64,000 nucleotides of DNA from Panax quinquefolius (GCA_020205615.1 CM035163.1:39752189-39816188), one strand, 5' to 3'; numbered from the stretch's first letter, positions 1-10,900 are shown. Numbers and translations: made by a program. Notes: generated by a model from the sequence alone, not told the origin.

Positions 1-480
1 CATGCATGCGATTACTTTGCATGACAAAGTTATTCAGCGAGAATAATAATAACGGAACCAGTCGGTGAAATTCACACAAGCGAGGATGTTCTAACAGAAT
101 AATAAAGATGGAACCGGATCCGGTGTAAAAACACATGAGATAGGATATTCCAAATGTAATAATAAAGAGCGGAACCAGTAGGTGTAAAACACATGCATAA
201 AGATATTGCAATGAGAATAATAAAAAGCGGAACCAGGTCCAAAGTGTAAAACACACGCATGTGATATTCCAACAGAATAATAAAGAGGCGGAACTGAAGT
301 CGGTGTAAAACACACGCATGGCGAGGATATTCCAATGAGAATAATAAAGAGCGGAACCCAGTCCGATGTAAAACACACATGTATTGTGGTATTCCAACAG
401 AATAATAAAGACAGAATAATAGAAGAATGTCACCAAGTATAGGGTAGCCCGCGTATACAGGTTATTCCAACAGAATAATA
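1..480. repeat. LTR minisatellite, hairpin units (about 60 bp)
   Basis: About seven imperfect units, each with a TATTCCAAC-type block, an AATAATAAAG linker and a GGAAC/GGAATA block, separated by CATGCATG-like or ACACGCATG-like segments. The units correspond in reverse to the array at 9290-9770. They lie downstream of this LTR's TATA box on the minus strand and so would be in its transcribed leader. Confidence 0.75.
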
Positions 481-656
481 AGAAATGGAATAACAGAAAT
501 TCTCTTCATGAATACAAAAGAATAATATCCCTTACCGTAAAAGAAACTGAATATAAGAGTAGTTAAGTAGCAGAATATTTTTCTTCTTTCTCTCTTACAG
601 TTTATCTCTCTAGAGTTTCAGTGAATTCGTAAGAAAATAATGAAGGAATGAGCTTC

Positions 657-664
657 TATTTATA
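657..664 (-). promoter_or_regulatory. TATA box of T2 LTR
   Basis: TATAAATA on the minus strand in the context CTTCTATAAATAGAAGC. The same octamer stands at the matching place in copies A, B and C, about 0.65 kb (truncated C) to 1.2 kb from the LTR start. Confidence 0.6.
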
Positions 665-1310
665 GAAGAATGGATTGCATAGTAACTAATTCATGAACGG
701 TCCAGATTGATTTACTTTAATCTGACGGTCCATATTTAAAGCAAAATCTTTTAAATAAAATATAATATATTCTATTTATAATTTTACTATGCAACACTAT
801 GCATAATAAAATATAATATAATCTAATTATTATCAAATAAAACGAATAACTTTATAAAAGTATTCTATTTTATATAAAAGATGTTTACATTTTATTACGT
901 TAATAATACTAATAAAACAAAAGCGAGTGACTATCACATAAGCATCAATAATCAATCTGTAGTGTATTGCTACTATGCAACCACACGTATTATTGTACTT
1001 TTACTACCGAGTAGTTCAACAAGATAACGATAAAACTTCCATAGTTATTTTCATAAAAATATTTTTGTCATTTTCTCAATCCAAGCAATAATTACATTGT
1101 GGGGTCCACTAATGATTGTAATCGCCGCACGGATATTCCCCGACAAAAAGAATATTTTCCGACTAATCGAATATAATATGACAACTTGCATACTTTGTAA
1201 AATTTATAAATATTACCCCCAACTATAACATTATATTAAATTCATTCCATAATACTCAAAAATGATAATTATAGAAAATTCATCTTTATTCAAAAAGTTG
1301 GGGTCTTACA

Positions 1311-2090
1311 TTAAGACTTTATTTTTCGAAAACTATCTCTCAGCTAGTATGCAAGCTAGGATGGAGGTGAAATTTCTAGAGTTAAAGCAGGAGAACATGA
1401 CTGTTGCGGAGTATGCCGCAAAGTTTAATGAGTTGTCTAGGTTTGCTCCACATCAAGTTGATACGGAGGCTAGGAAGGCAAGGAGGTTTGAGCTAGGCTT
1501 AAAACCCTGGCTCTACAATAAGGTGGCAGTATTGTAAATTAATACTTTTGCAGCACTCATGGAGAAGGCTATCATAGTTGAGGAAGGGAGTGAGGCCATG
1601 AGCCTCTACAACAAGGAGAAGAAAAACAGAAGCAAGGCAGAAGGATCTTTGAAGGTGGAAGGAAATAGTGGAAATAGGGGTGAGAAAAGAAAGGAGAATT
1701 TTTCTGGGAATGTTCAGGTGAAACAGGAAGGTGTAAAGAAGCAGGTGGTGCAGTGTAAGAATTGCGGGAAGAATCACTCTGGTGAGTACCTGAAGGGTAA
1801 GTTTGTATGTTATAAATGCGGACAGGAGGGTCATATCTCTCCCAACTGCCCCAATCCTAGAATGAACAGTGGTTGTTTTATATGTGGATCGACTGAACAT
1901 AAAGTAAAGGATTGTCCAAAGAGGAGAATGGAGGCAGGGAATGTAACCACGGGGAAAGGCAGTGGGACTTTGGCAATCACAGGACCGACCTCAACCAATA
2001 ACCCAACAAAAGCAACCACGAGGATCTTCAACATGACGGTCCAGGATACTGTGGCAGCTGGAAATGGAACTCCAGGTGTTATTCGAATAA
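1311..2090 (+). pseudogene. gag: T3 Gag with three zinc knuckles, 5'-truncated
   Basis: Retroelement Gag: packages element RNA in cytoplasmic particles. The reading frame is open from the T2 LTR junction except for one nonsense codon at 1535-1537; the frame is the same before and after. The first half has the retrotransposon Gag signature (MEVKFLELKQENMTVAEY, SRFAPHQVDTEARKARRFE). The second half has a lysine-rich linker and cysteine clusters CKNCGKNHSGE, CYKCGQEGHISPNC and CFICGSTEHKVKDC, that is, one degenerate and two good zinc knuckles. The N-terminal part is cut off by the LTR at 1-1310. The frame runs out near 2090, where a protease would normally begin; no pol follows. T1 and T2 Gags in this window have only two knuckles, so this is a separate family. 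Confidence 0.85.
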
Positions 2091-2346
2091 CTTATATATT
2101 TTATATGATTTTCTTATATATATAGTAAATTATTTTATAAAGAAATTTTGAAAGAAGAATTTGAGTCCTTTTAGAAATCAAACTTCTGTTTAATCAGATA
2201 CACAAGCGTTATGTTGAATAGTAAAAGATCAGTTTGATCAATTATGATCGAGGTCTACTTGCAATGATTATATATGCTATGTACCCTTGTACATATGAGT
2301 TTTAAACGGTGATTCCGGGGACGGAATCCTTATAAGGGAGGGTGAA
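2091..2346 (+). other. T3 3' untranslated segment with polypurine tract
   Basis: No reading frame of note. It ends with a stretch (about 2310-2346) typical of the 3' end of gypsy internal regions, with a purine tract AAGGGAGGG (2334-2342) a few bases before the LTR. Protease, RT, RNase H and integrase are all absent between gag and this tract. Confidence 0.7.
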
Positions 2347-2724
2347 TGTAATAACCCGATATTTTCTATATAAATAAATAGGAAATTTTGCATATAAATT
2401 TTTTTTAAAATGGTGAGAATAAGTGTCAAGTAATGTGAATGATAAATGCAAATATATTTATCACTTGAAAAATTAGAAATAATTTTAGAATTATTAATTA
2501 TTACAAATTATATTCTTACTGTAATTAATTTTTATAGCAGGAATGTTTTATTAACTATTTTCCATGAAAACATGATTGGATATTATTTAAATAATAATTG
2601 AAATGATAATTAGAATTATGACAATAAATATTTTATTATATGAATCTGTTTCGTAATATTTAAGTTAATTATTTTAACTTGATTATTGATGTTGTATCTG
2701 AAGGATAAGACAGATATGGAATCC

Positions 2725-3240
2725 AAACCCTAAATTTGGATTTTTATCTAGGAATGAGAATAATAATGTGATATTAGTTATATTTTAATTTTTCAGTGCT
2801 ATAAATATATACCCTATATCTGTAGACTGTTAATGTTGGTCAATTGTGGTAAATTATGTCATGACCCTTATATCGTGTTGTTAAACCCTAATTGTTAAAC
2901 TCAGTGATGAGTTAAGACTGAGCAGTAATTGTGTTACATGAATTTTACTGTGTATTAGATAATTTCTGTAATTAGGAGAAACCCTAATTATTATTTGAAA
3001 ACCCTAATTTGTTGAAATTAGAAATTGTAATTACTGTTTTAGTAAATTATACTGATAATTAGGAAACCCTAATTGTTAATTAAGAAACCCTAATTGTTAA
3101 TTTGAGAACCCTAATAACATTAAGGAACCCTAATATTAAAAACCATAATTTTCTATTATATACCCTAATTTTGATTTGTCAAACCCTAGAAATTATTTGG
3201 GAAATTATAAGATTTATAATCTAGTGATTAAACCCTAGAT
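2725..3240. promoter_or_regulatory. Cluster of telo-box motifs in T3 U3
   Basis: At least ten copies of ACCCTA, most as AAACCCTA(A) or GAACCCTAA, at about 2725, 2883, 2979, 2998, 3064, 3085, 3106, 3125, 3162, 3181 and 3230. They are not in register, so this is not telomeric DNA. The block ends about 145 bp before the TATA box. In plants AAACCCTAA (telo-box) is bound by TRB/Myb-type proteins; use of it here is inferred. Confidence 0.65.
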
Positions 3241-3383
3241 TCAATCACCTTGGACAAGAATGCCCTTGAAATTTTAAATGAAATTACTATTATGCCCTTT
3301 TTGTCCCATTAGTGAATTATTGTTAGCAAATCTTATTCAATCTTGGCACCCTACCCTACCAACCTAACAGCTAGCATTCCATT

Positions 3384-3390
3384 ATATAAG
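3384..3390 (+). promoter_or_regulatory. TATA box of T3 LTR
   Basis: TATATAAG context (ATTATATAAG from 3381) followed within 100 bp by CT-rich leader sequence. It lies 1.04 kb into the LTR, so R plus U5 would be about 3.5 kb. Confidence 0.5.
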
Positions 3391-4639
3391 AATCAATTAG
3401 CCAACTTAATTGCATCAATTCATTACATAATTTAAGAGAGAGAAAATGTGACATTTATGCTCATTTGTTCACAATACACATTCTTGACACTCTCTCTCAA
3501 AAACCTTCGAAATTCCCTTACTATATCAGTCTATAATCAAGCCCCACGAACACAAACATCAAATCAGGAGCATAGAAATCAGAATCAAAGCTTAGAAAAG
3601 GTATAAAACCTTAGTTTGAATTTCATCCAAAATCATTGTTAGATGTTGTGTTTAAGTGTTGTAATATGTTGTTTATAGTGTTAGTAAGTGATCCGGGTTG
3701 ATACATGTTAGATACATAACATCTATAAGCTCAAATCTAGCATTTTCAAGATCTAGAAATTTTGTTAAGCGTGGTCCGACAACAAATGTCGAATTGGCCA
3801 CAGATCTTTGGTCGTTATGATTTTGTTGTTTTTAAGTTGTTATGTAGCTTGTAATGTGATCTTTAATATGCAAAAAGAATTAGAGTCATTTTATGTCTAG
3901 AATAGAAGTTATTCACGGTCGAAAAAGACCGTTGGTAAACAAATGACTTTGTAAATTCGCAAGCGACAAAAAGTTAAAAACTCAATCGTTAAGATATTTT
4001 AAGCCGTAGATCGTCGGGTTTATTATTGTTTGTTGATTTTGTTGTAATAGATATATGGCGGTTATCTAGACACTAGATACATGTTTTATATCTCTGAAAA
4101 AAACACATACTATGGTCGTAATGATTGGTCAAACTAGACCATTTGATCACTGAATGCACTTTCGGAAATTCCGAAAAACTCTATGAACTACGTTTCGACA
4201 AGAGTTGACCGACATAAATCGTTGATTATGTTGATGTTTTGTTTATGTTAAGTGATAAATCAGTAGTCCTACATGTTGTCTACAACCCAAGGTTATAGAA
4301 CACAAAAAAAAAATACACGATCGATGTAGTGGAGGTCCAAAGTAAGTCCCCGACGATCATTCTTCTTCATTTCGGGCAACCCGAGAAAGAAGAAACGACC
4401 TCAACGACCACTTTGATGGCTTAGATCTTTCATTTGATGCATGATATGAACATGTTTCTTCTTTGGATCTTGTAGTCTTACATTTTCTCTACCGGATCGA
4501 CCGAAACAAGTCCATAAACACAACACATAATTGAATCATTAATGGTCAAAACACGGTCACTGCAACAAATGACACGTAGTAGATTCAGGTTTGATGAAGA
4601 ACACACTATAGCGACGATACGTCGCGCTATAGCACCCTT

Positions 4640-5580
4640 TAGCGATAATTTAGTAATAAAATTATATTTTTATTATATAATTATAGAAAATTAGATTTAA
4701 ATTATTAAAAATACAAAATAAATTATTAAAATTATTTTAATGTCCGAAAATTATATTTTAATTATTTTGGATATATTTCATAAATATTTAATATTTTTGG
4801 AATATTAAAAGTATTTAATTTATTTAATTATAATATTAAATAAATTATTTAAAAATGATTTTAATAACGAAAAATCATTTAAAATTATATTATAGTATAA
4901 GAAAATATTTTAAGTTATTTTCTATGACTTTTAATATTTTGTGGTGAATTTCATTAATTAATTATTATTAATGATATTAAAGTTATTTAATAATTATATT
5001 AAATAATTTAGTTTAAAAATGATTTTATTATTTTAAAAATCTTTTAAATGAAAATAAAATGTTTAAAGATATTTTAAGTTATTAAATATAACTTTTAATA
5101 TTTAAAGGATAATTTCATTAATAATTTAATATTAATGATATTTATTTAATATTAATGATATTAAATTTATTTAATAATTATATTAAATAAATAGTTTAAA
5201 AAATAGCTTATTTAATTTAAAAATCATTTAAAAAGGATATAAATGTATTAAAATATTTTAAGTTATAATTAATGACTTTTAATATTTGGATAAATAGTAC
5301 ATTAATACTTAAATATTAGTGGTAATTATTTAAAAATAATTTTAAATATTTTAAAAATCATTTAAGGGTAATATTAATATATTAAGAGTATTTTAACTTA
5401 TTATAAATAACTTTAATATTTTGGTAATGGTTTCATTAATAGTTTAATAGTAATTAAATATTAATGATAATAGAATTATTTGAAGTTTAAATCATTTAAT
5501 AATGATTAGATATTTGAAAATTAAATGATAAATTATAATAAGTGTTTAAAAATTATTTTAAGTCATTTAAAAATAATATG
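4640..5580. repeat. AT-rich low-complexity segment inside T3 LTR
   Basis: Almost only A and T, with many diverged repeats of a TTTAATAATTATATTAAATAA-like palindromic pattern spaced irregularly (about 4800, 4980, 5160, 5440). No coding potential. Confidence 0.6.
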
Positions 5581-6921
5581 GTACGATATAATTCATGAGA
5601 TGTTGAGCTACGAATAGAGTCTTAGACTTGATAATTAATCGATAAGGTCACAAGATACTGCAAGCATGTTTTTAAATTGATCCGTACTTAGATATTTTTT
5701 TGTATTAATGATTTTTGTGATTGATATTTATTGGATATGTGTGATAATGTGATTAGGTTATGTGTTGACTGCGAAATGCAGTATTATGTGTTACAGTATA
5801 TTGTTCTAATCGAACGAATGATCTGATTAATGATAGGTCGTGATATAAAAGATAAAACTAAGTTGCATTCTGTAAGCAGCGTATCAGGCAAGTATACTAC
5901 CTTTTCATTTCCTTTATGCAATAGACATGAGTAAGAAGTTTCAGAATTATATTATTGTTATGCTATATTATTAACTCTATTGCGATAAACTCTATATCCG
6001 ATCATTGTTTATCAACATGTTAGTATATGGTAATTCAAATATATATTATGTTCGTTAATTTCTATAAAATGGTTATACAAGTGTCCCCACTTGGATAATC
6101 ATTGCAGTTAAACACATGTTGATACACCTTTGTCATTTACCTGTATATATATATGTTGAAGTATAGATTATTGTTGAACAAGATAAAACCTTTGGTTTGA
6201 AACACCGACAAGTATGAACATCCCTTACACGGGAAAACTTTTATGCGCCCAAGGCGGACAGAGTTCTTGAAATGTAGTATTGATCAATGCAGGGCACAAC
6301 GGGCTGATCACCCCCGTGTCCGTAAGTTATGACGGTTTGCAGATGAATTTCTGTTTAACCCTTTTGAAAATGAAAACAATGTTCATGACATGTCATCTTA
6401 ACCCTACTTATAGTCAATACGTAGTTTCAAAAATGTGAAAGAGAGTTGTTATGTTATTATTATCCTTGTATGCATTACTTGTAACTATTGATTTGTTGTA
6501 GAGGGGGTTATATAAAGAAAACATTTAAATCCTTTCAGCTAATATTTATAATTGTTATTACTTGTTGGGCACTCAAATGCTCATCCTTGCTTAATTTAAA
6601 TGTTTTCAGTTAAGTTTGAAGAACTAGAAGGCTCATGCAGAAACAAAGGAAAAGGAAAGCTAACCAAATAAGATTCATGGTAGTTGCTGTAATAGTTTTA
6701 TATTATTAAGACAATGATATATATATATATATAATTAATGTCATGTATTATAAGGAATGTAATTAAAGGTCTCGTACCTGGGGAGATAGACTTTGATAAT
6801 TATATAAATTAAGTTTGTTAATTATATTATTGTTATTATTATTAGTATTATTCCGCTCATAGAAATGGTATCGTGAAGCACCGAGTTCGAGTTTTAAGTA
6901 CCTGAATTTGGGGGCGTCACA

Positions 6922-7962
6922 TAATACGGGTTAGTTAATTATAAATTCTTGCGAAGTACCTTATTAGATACCGGTTCTACCCATTCTTTTATCTCTCTTG
7001 CTTGCGCTCAACGTTTAAATTTGACCCCAGAGAAGTTAAACTTTGAATTATTGGTTGAAACTCCGTTAGGAGAAACCTTCATTACATGTGTTATCCAAGT
7101 CTTGGATGAGAGTCTCAGTTTTGAATGATATTTCTATCGTTAATAAATTTCCTAACGTATTCTTGAAGACTTCTTAGCTTACCCCTAGAGCGTGAAATCG
7201 AATTTTGTATTGACCCCAGTACAAAATCCATTTCGTAAACCCTCAAATATTTCCTCAACTAAAATAAACGTAACATGCACCAAAGATGTTGGCTCGAGTT
7301 GTTGAAGATTACAACCATAACATTCAATATCGTCATGGAAAAGCAAACGTGGTAGCTGATGCGTTGAGTAGAAGATCATATGCGGTTACGAGTGTGATGT
7401 TGTTAAAACAAAGACCCATTTCGTATAACTTACAAATGATTAAGATAGAGTTAAAGACTCTAGGGACCCACGTAATGATGTTAAATATACGAGTAGAATC
7501 GACTTTAAATCGACAAAGTTAAAGCCGCTCAAGCTACATACTGAGAGCTGATGAATATGAAGAAGAAGGTTCAAGAGGGCGTTAGTCTAGAAGCAAGAGT
7601 CGATGAAGAGAGGAAATCTCAACCCTCGATTTTATTGGCTCATTTGAAATCCTTGATCGAGTAGGAACTGTGGCCTATAGTCTCATTTTACCGCCAAGTA
7701 TGTCGCGTGTTCATAACGTTTTTCACGTATCGATGTTACATAATTATGTGGACGACCCGAACCACATTATTAAATTAAAACTAGATGAGATAGCAGAAGA
7801 TTTAACATATGAGGAGATACGTGTTAAAATCTTGGATAAGAATGATCATATTCGACACTCAAAGGTTATACCTCAAGAGTTAGAATCTGAAATAAAGTCA
7901 AGGTATCCTCACCTCTTCGGCATACCAAGTACGTACGTAAATTTCGAGAGCGAAATTTTATA
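6922..7962 (+). pseudogene. T2 copy A: protease plus fused pol remnants
   Basis: Remnant of gag-pol joined from non-adjacent pieces. 6950-7090 is the aspartic protease start (DTGSTHSF, then a stretch like LNLTPEKL). 7185-7250 matches the region just before RT. It then jumps directly to the end of RNase H (about 7286-7380, [15 protein letters not shown]). 7390-7610 is the RNase H-integrase linker. It then jumps to the integrase C-terminus (about 7640) and a chromodomain ending at TYVNFESEIL. The whole RT, most of RNase H and the catalytic integrase core are missing. The chromodomain lacks about 15 residues between KVIPQ and ELESE that T1 elements keep. Copies B and C have the same joins. Its upstream gag lies beyond the T3 insertion, outside the window. 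Confidence 0.85.
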
Positions 7963-7974
7963 AGGAGGGGAGAT
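7963..7974 (+). other. Polypurine tract of copy A
   Basis: AAGGAGGGGAGA immediately before the LTR start; it primes plus-strand DNA synthesis. Copies B and C have CTCCCCT at the matching place on the other strand. Confidence 0.75.
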
Positions 7975-9117
7975 TGTAAGACCCCAAATTTTATGAATAA
8001 AGATTTAATTTTCTCAAAATATTTTTTTGAATATTATGGTGTGGATTTGAGATAGTGTTATAGTTATGGGTAGTATTTATAAATTTTGCAAAGTATGCAA
8101 GTTGTTATATAATATTCGATTGGTCGGGGAATATTCGTTTTAACAGGAAATATTTGTACGACAGCACAATCATTGATGGACCCCACAACGGAAGTATTGT
8201 CGGAGTTAGAAAACGATATAATTATCATTTTTAAAAATAACGGTGAGAGTATTACCATTAAAACTGTTGAACTACACAATAGTAAAAGTGCAGTAATACG
8301 TGTAGTTGCATAGTAGCACACGGTATTGATTATTGATGCTTACGTAAGAAGTCACTCAGTTATACTCAATTATTGATACAGTAATTATTGCATCATATCT
8401 CTCATATTATTAATTCAATTATTGTCACAGTATCATCTGCATAATATGTTATATTATTAAATCAATAATTGAGACGGTAAAGTTATTCATATTATTATTT
8501 GCAATATCGACAATGTCTAGAAGTTCATCGAGGAAAGGTTTGGTCACCTAATTGCGCCAATAAGGAGAAATCCTTATCGAAAAGCCCCCTCTTTCCTGGG
8601 AACGACCTGATTGTTAAATATTGTGAATTATAATATTAATGATGAATAAGTTCGTGTTGATTAAAGATGAAATTAATAGTTTTATTGTGATGAGATTATT
8701 AGTGTTAGTGGAAATAGACATCTATTCTGATAATAATTGATGTCTGGAGGTTATATTAACCCATCGGGTAAATAATCGGATAAATGAGCAATTAATTGAT
8801 ATTAATTCACATGATTATAACTATTTGTTCACATGTGTGTACTGTTGATTCACATTCTTGTACTATTAGGGGAGGTGGTGCAAGATTGATAATACTTGCA
8901 TGACTAAGTTAAAAATGGAGGTATAGATGGAGGTACTATACTGTAATTTATGTTTTTACATGTCTAGAACTATTGATTCACATGATTTACTATTAGGGGA
9001 AGTGGTGCAAGTTTGATAATACTTGCAGGACTAAATTAAAAATGAAGGAAAAGAGGAAGGTATTATACTGTAATACTTTGAGCCCCAAAACGTGCAATTA
9101 TCGAAACTATATTTTGC

Positions 9118-9125
9118 TATAAATA
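9118..9125 (+). promoter_or_regulatory. TATA box of copy A LTR
   Basis: TATAAATA in TTGCTATAAATAGAAGC, 1.14 kb into the LTR, followed by a CT/purine-rich leader; conserved in place with other T1/T2 LTRs. Confidence 0.6.
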
Positions 9126-9289
9126 GAAGCTCATTCTTCCTTCATTTCTCACCAATTCACTAAAGTTATAGAGCAATTATTATAGAGATAAATTATAGAG
9201 AGAAAGAAGAAGAGAAGTCTACTACCTCACTATTCAAGTATCCAGTCTTCTTTTGAGGTAAGGGGTATTATTTCTTTCGTATTCATGAA

Positions 9290-9770
9290 GAGAGCTTCTG
9301 TTATTCCATTCTTTATTATTATATTGGAATAACATGTCTATGCGAAGTACCGCATACATGGTGAAATTCTTCTGTTATTCCATTCTTTATTATTATGTTG
9401 GAATAACGTATACGCTCTGATACCACATACATGGTGAAATTATTTTGTTATTCCATTCTTTATTATTACGTTAGAATATCATATCGCATGCATGCGGATT
9501 ACGCATGACCTGGTTTCATTCTTTATTATTACATTGGAATATCACGTGCATGCGTATTACGCATTTGATTCGATTCCATTATTTATTATTACATTGGAAT
9601 AATCTATCATGCGTTCTATCGCATGCCCGGTGAATTCTTACGTTATTCTATTCTTTATTATTACATTGGAATAACTTTTATACATGTGGATTACCACATG
9701 CATGGTGAATGATCCTTCGTATTCATTCTTTATTAAATTGTGGAAATGATCTGTCTAAGTGGATTACCGC
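9290..9770 (+). repeat. LTR leader minisatellite with paired hairpins
   Basis: Seven to eight units of about 60 bp. Each has an inverted repeat around TTCTTTATTATTAC, best unit GTTATTCCA...TGGAATAAC (9-bp arms), followed by a second inverted repeat such as ATGCGTA-T-TACGCAT, TATGCG...CGCATA or CATGTGG...CCACATG. It lies 170-650 bp downstream of the TATA box, so it would be transcribed. Confidence 0.8.
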
Positions 9771-9884
9771 ATGGCGGGTGAAAATCCATTTGCAGTTTTG
9801 TATATTCTATTATACTCGTATGAGATATCATTTCTTTTGTACTTGTCATGAAATATCATTTTCTTTGGTATATTTTTTTATGAG

Positions 9885-10110
9885 TTACTATTCACGAGTT
9901 ACTATTCACCCAGTTACTATTCACTCTAGTATTATTCACTCGGGTATTCGGGGTACTTTTCGTGTCGGAGTACTATTCACGAGTTACTATTCACGGGTTA
10001 CTATTCACCCAAATTACTATTCATTCAAATATTTGGGGTACTATTCACGAGGTACTATTCCCAAAGTACTATTCACAGGATACTATTCACGGGGTACTAT
10101 TTACCCAAAA
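9885..10110 (+). repeat. ACTATTCAC short tandem array
   Basis: About 14 units of 12-20 bp, consensus GTTACTATTCACGRG. Shorter versions sit in T1 LTRs (14525-14590, 21860-21915, 36930-37005 reversed, 55190-55255 reversed, 62560-62630 reversed). Confidence 0.8.
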
Positions 10111-10319
10111 AATTTTTTTTTTTTCTGTCCAAATTATTTTTGGTGCATGAATATTATTCTTGAATTTTACTCTACAAAGCGAAGATCATGTTGACAATTT
10201 GGGACGTTATTGATTTCTGGATAAATTAAATTATAAATCTTTAAAATTTATCCTTGAACTTGTTTTATTGAATTATTATGTCATTGTCATCATCCTCATG
10301 CTTATATTGTGATTAAAGT

Positions 10320-10540
10320 CATCTTTGGCTTACGTGCATAGATGGACTTGGTATGATTATGACCAGGGATTATTCGGTATAATCATGACCGTAATGTAAC
10401 AAATGATGTGGTAAAATTCCTCATTGGCCTGTAGTTCATTGATGGACAGTTGTTTGTATGATTATGACCAAGAATTATTCGGTATAATCATGACGACCAT
10501 TAATGATTACATGAATATCCTTGGCCGTGGTGCAGGGATG
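10320..10540 (+). repeat. GGCCNGTAGTGCA hairpin units
   Basis: Three diverged units: CATCT...AGATG (10320-10344), a poorly paired unit around 10418-10445, and ATCCTTG...CAGGGAT (10517-10539). They are homologous to the ATCTTTG...CAAAGAT units of T1 LTRs. Between them lie AATCATGACC-like stretches. Confidence 0.65.
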
Positions 10541-10758
10541 ATGTGGTTTATTTATTAAGTTGAGTCTCAGCGATAAAGTTGATGAAAATCTTTTTAAATC
10601 ATAGAAGATAATAGATTTTATGCTCTACTTGACTCTTCTAATGGTTTGCTTATTCCGCTGCAGTTGTTGATTTAAAACTTGTTATCTATTGTATTCTATT
10701 AGTTGTTATACTGTTGAAGGCTAAGGATAATTTATTCTGCATTATCTTAGTCATAATA

Positions 10759-10900
10759 TGTGAGACCCCGAATTTTATGAAATGAAAGTATTTAATTTTT
10801 CTTATAATTATTATTCTATTAAGGGTGATATGTGAAAATTTTACAAAGAAAGTTTTCTTTTGGCTGTTGTTCTCTTCTGCAACAGCATACACTTAGTAGC
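10759..10900 (+). repeat. Start of an LTR inserted in copy A LTR (element F)
   Basis: Begins TGTGAGACCCCGAATTTTAT, an LTR start of the T2 kind, directly after TAATA. Similarity to other LTR starts fades after about 100 bp (TTTTACAAAG). The partner end with the same TAATA flank is at 38881. The rest of this LTR is not recognisable here. Confidence 0.6.

Larger units (their letters stand above)
1..1310 (-). repeat. T2-family LTR, minus strand, left end outside window
   Basis: Read on the minus strand it starts with TGTAAGACCCC (complement of 1300-1310), the start shared by all T1/T2 LTRs here, and it aligns by eye along its length with the LTRs of copies B and C (43087-46047, 48073-50493). It ends abruptly at 1310 inside a T3 gag, so it is the 5' LTR end of a minus-strand element inserted in T3. 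The matching target duplication lies outside the window. Confidence 0.85.
2347..6921 (+). repeat. T3 3' LTR, about 4.6 kb
   Basis: Starts TGTAATAACCCGA directly after the purine tract and ends GGGGGCGTCACA, giving TG...CA ends. After it, T2 protease sequence resumes at 6922. At 4575 bp it is much longer than the T1/T2 LTRs. It carries a U3 rich in AAACCCTAA motifs, a TATA box at 3384, a very AT-rich middle (4640-5580) and a GC-richer end. No reading frame over 60 codons. Only one LTR of this element is in the window, so the boundary rests on the end motifs. Confidence 0.75.
7975..10758 (+). repeat. T2 copy A 3' LTR, first part
   Basis: Starts TGTAAGACCCC after the purine tract. It stops at ...TCTTAGTCATAATA, where other T2 LTRs continue into TTTCTTACTGGGCTAG. 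That continuation is found at 38887. Both edges carry TAATA (10754-10758, 38882-38886), so the LTR was split by an insertion. Together with 38887-39214 it would be about 3.1 kb, close to the 2.96 kb of copy B. Confidence 0.85.

Noticed and set aside
72..380. Two overlapping minus-strand open frames of 95-102 codons
   Set aside because: They run through the LTR minisatellite; the repeated FYSLEYP/HACVLH-like peptides are the repeat unit read in two frames.
1..480. CRISPR-like array
   Set aside because: Repeats are degenerate, spacers are homologous to each other, and the array sits inside a plant LTR.
2725..3240. Interstitial telomere repeat
   Set aside because: ACCCTAA motifs are spaced irregularly by 15-100 bp and not in tandem, so they fit promoter telo-boxes better than telomeric DNA.
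9709..10194. Plus-strand open frame of 161 codons
   Set aside because: Encodes YYSRVTIH-type peptide repeats that come from the ACTATTCAC array; no start context or domain.
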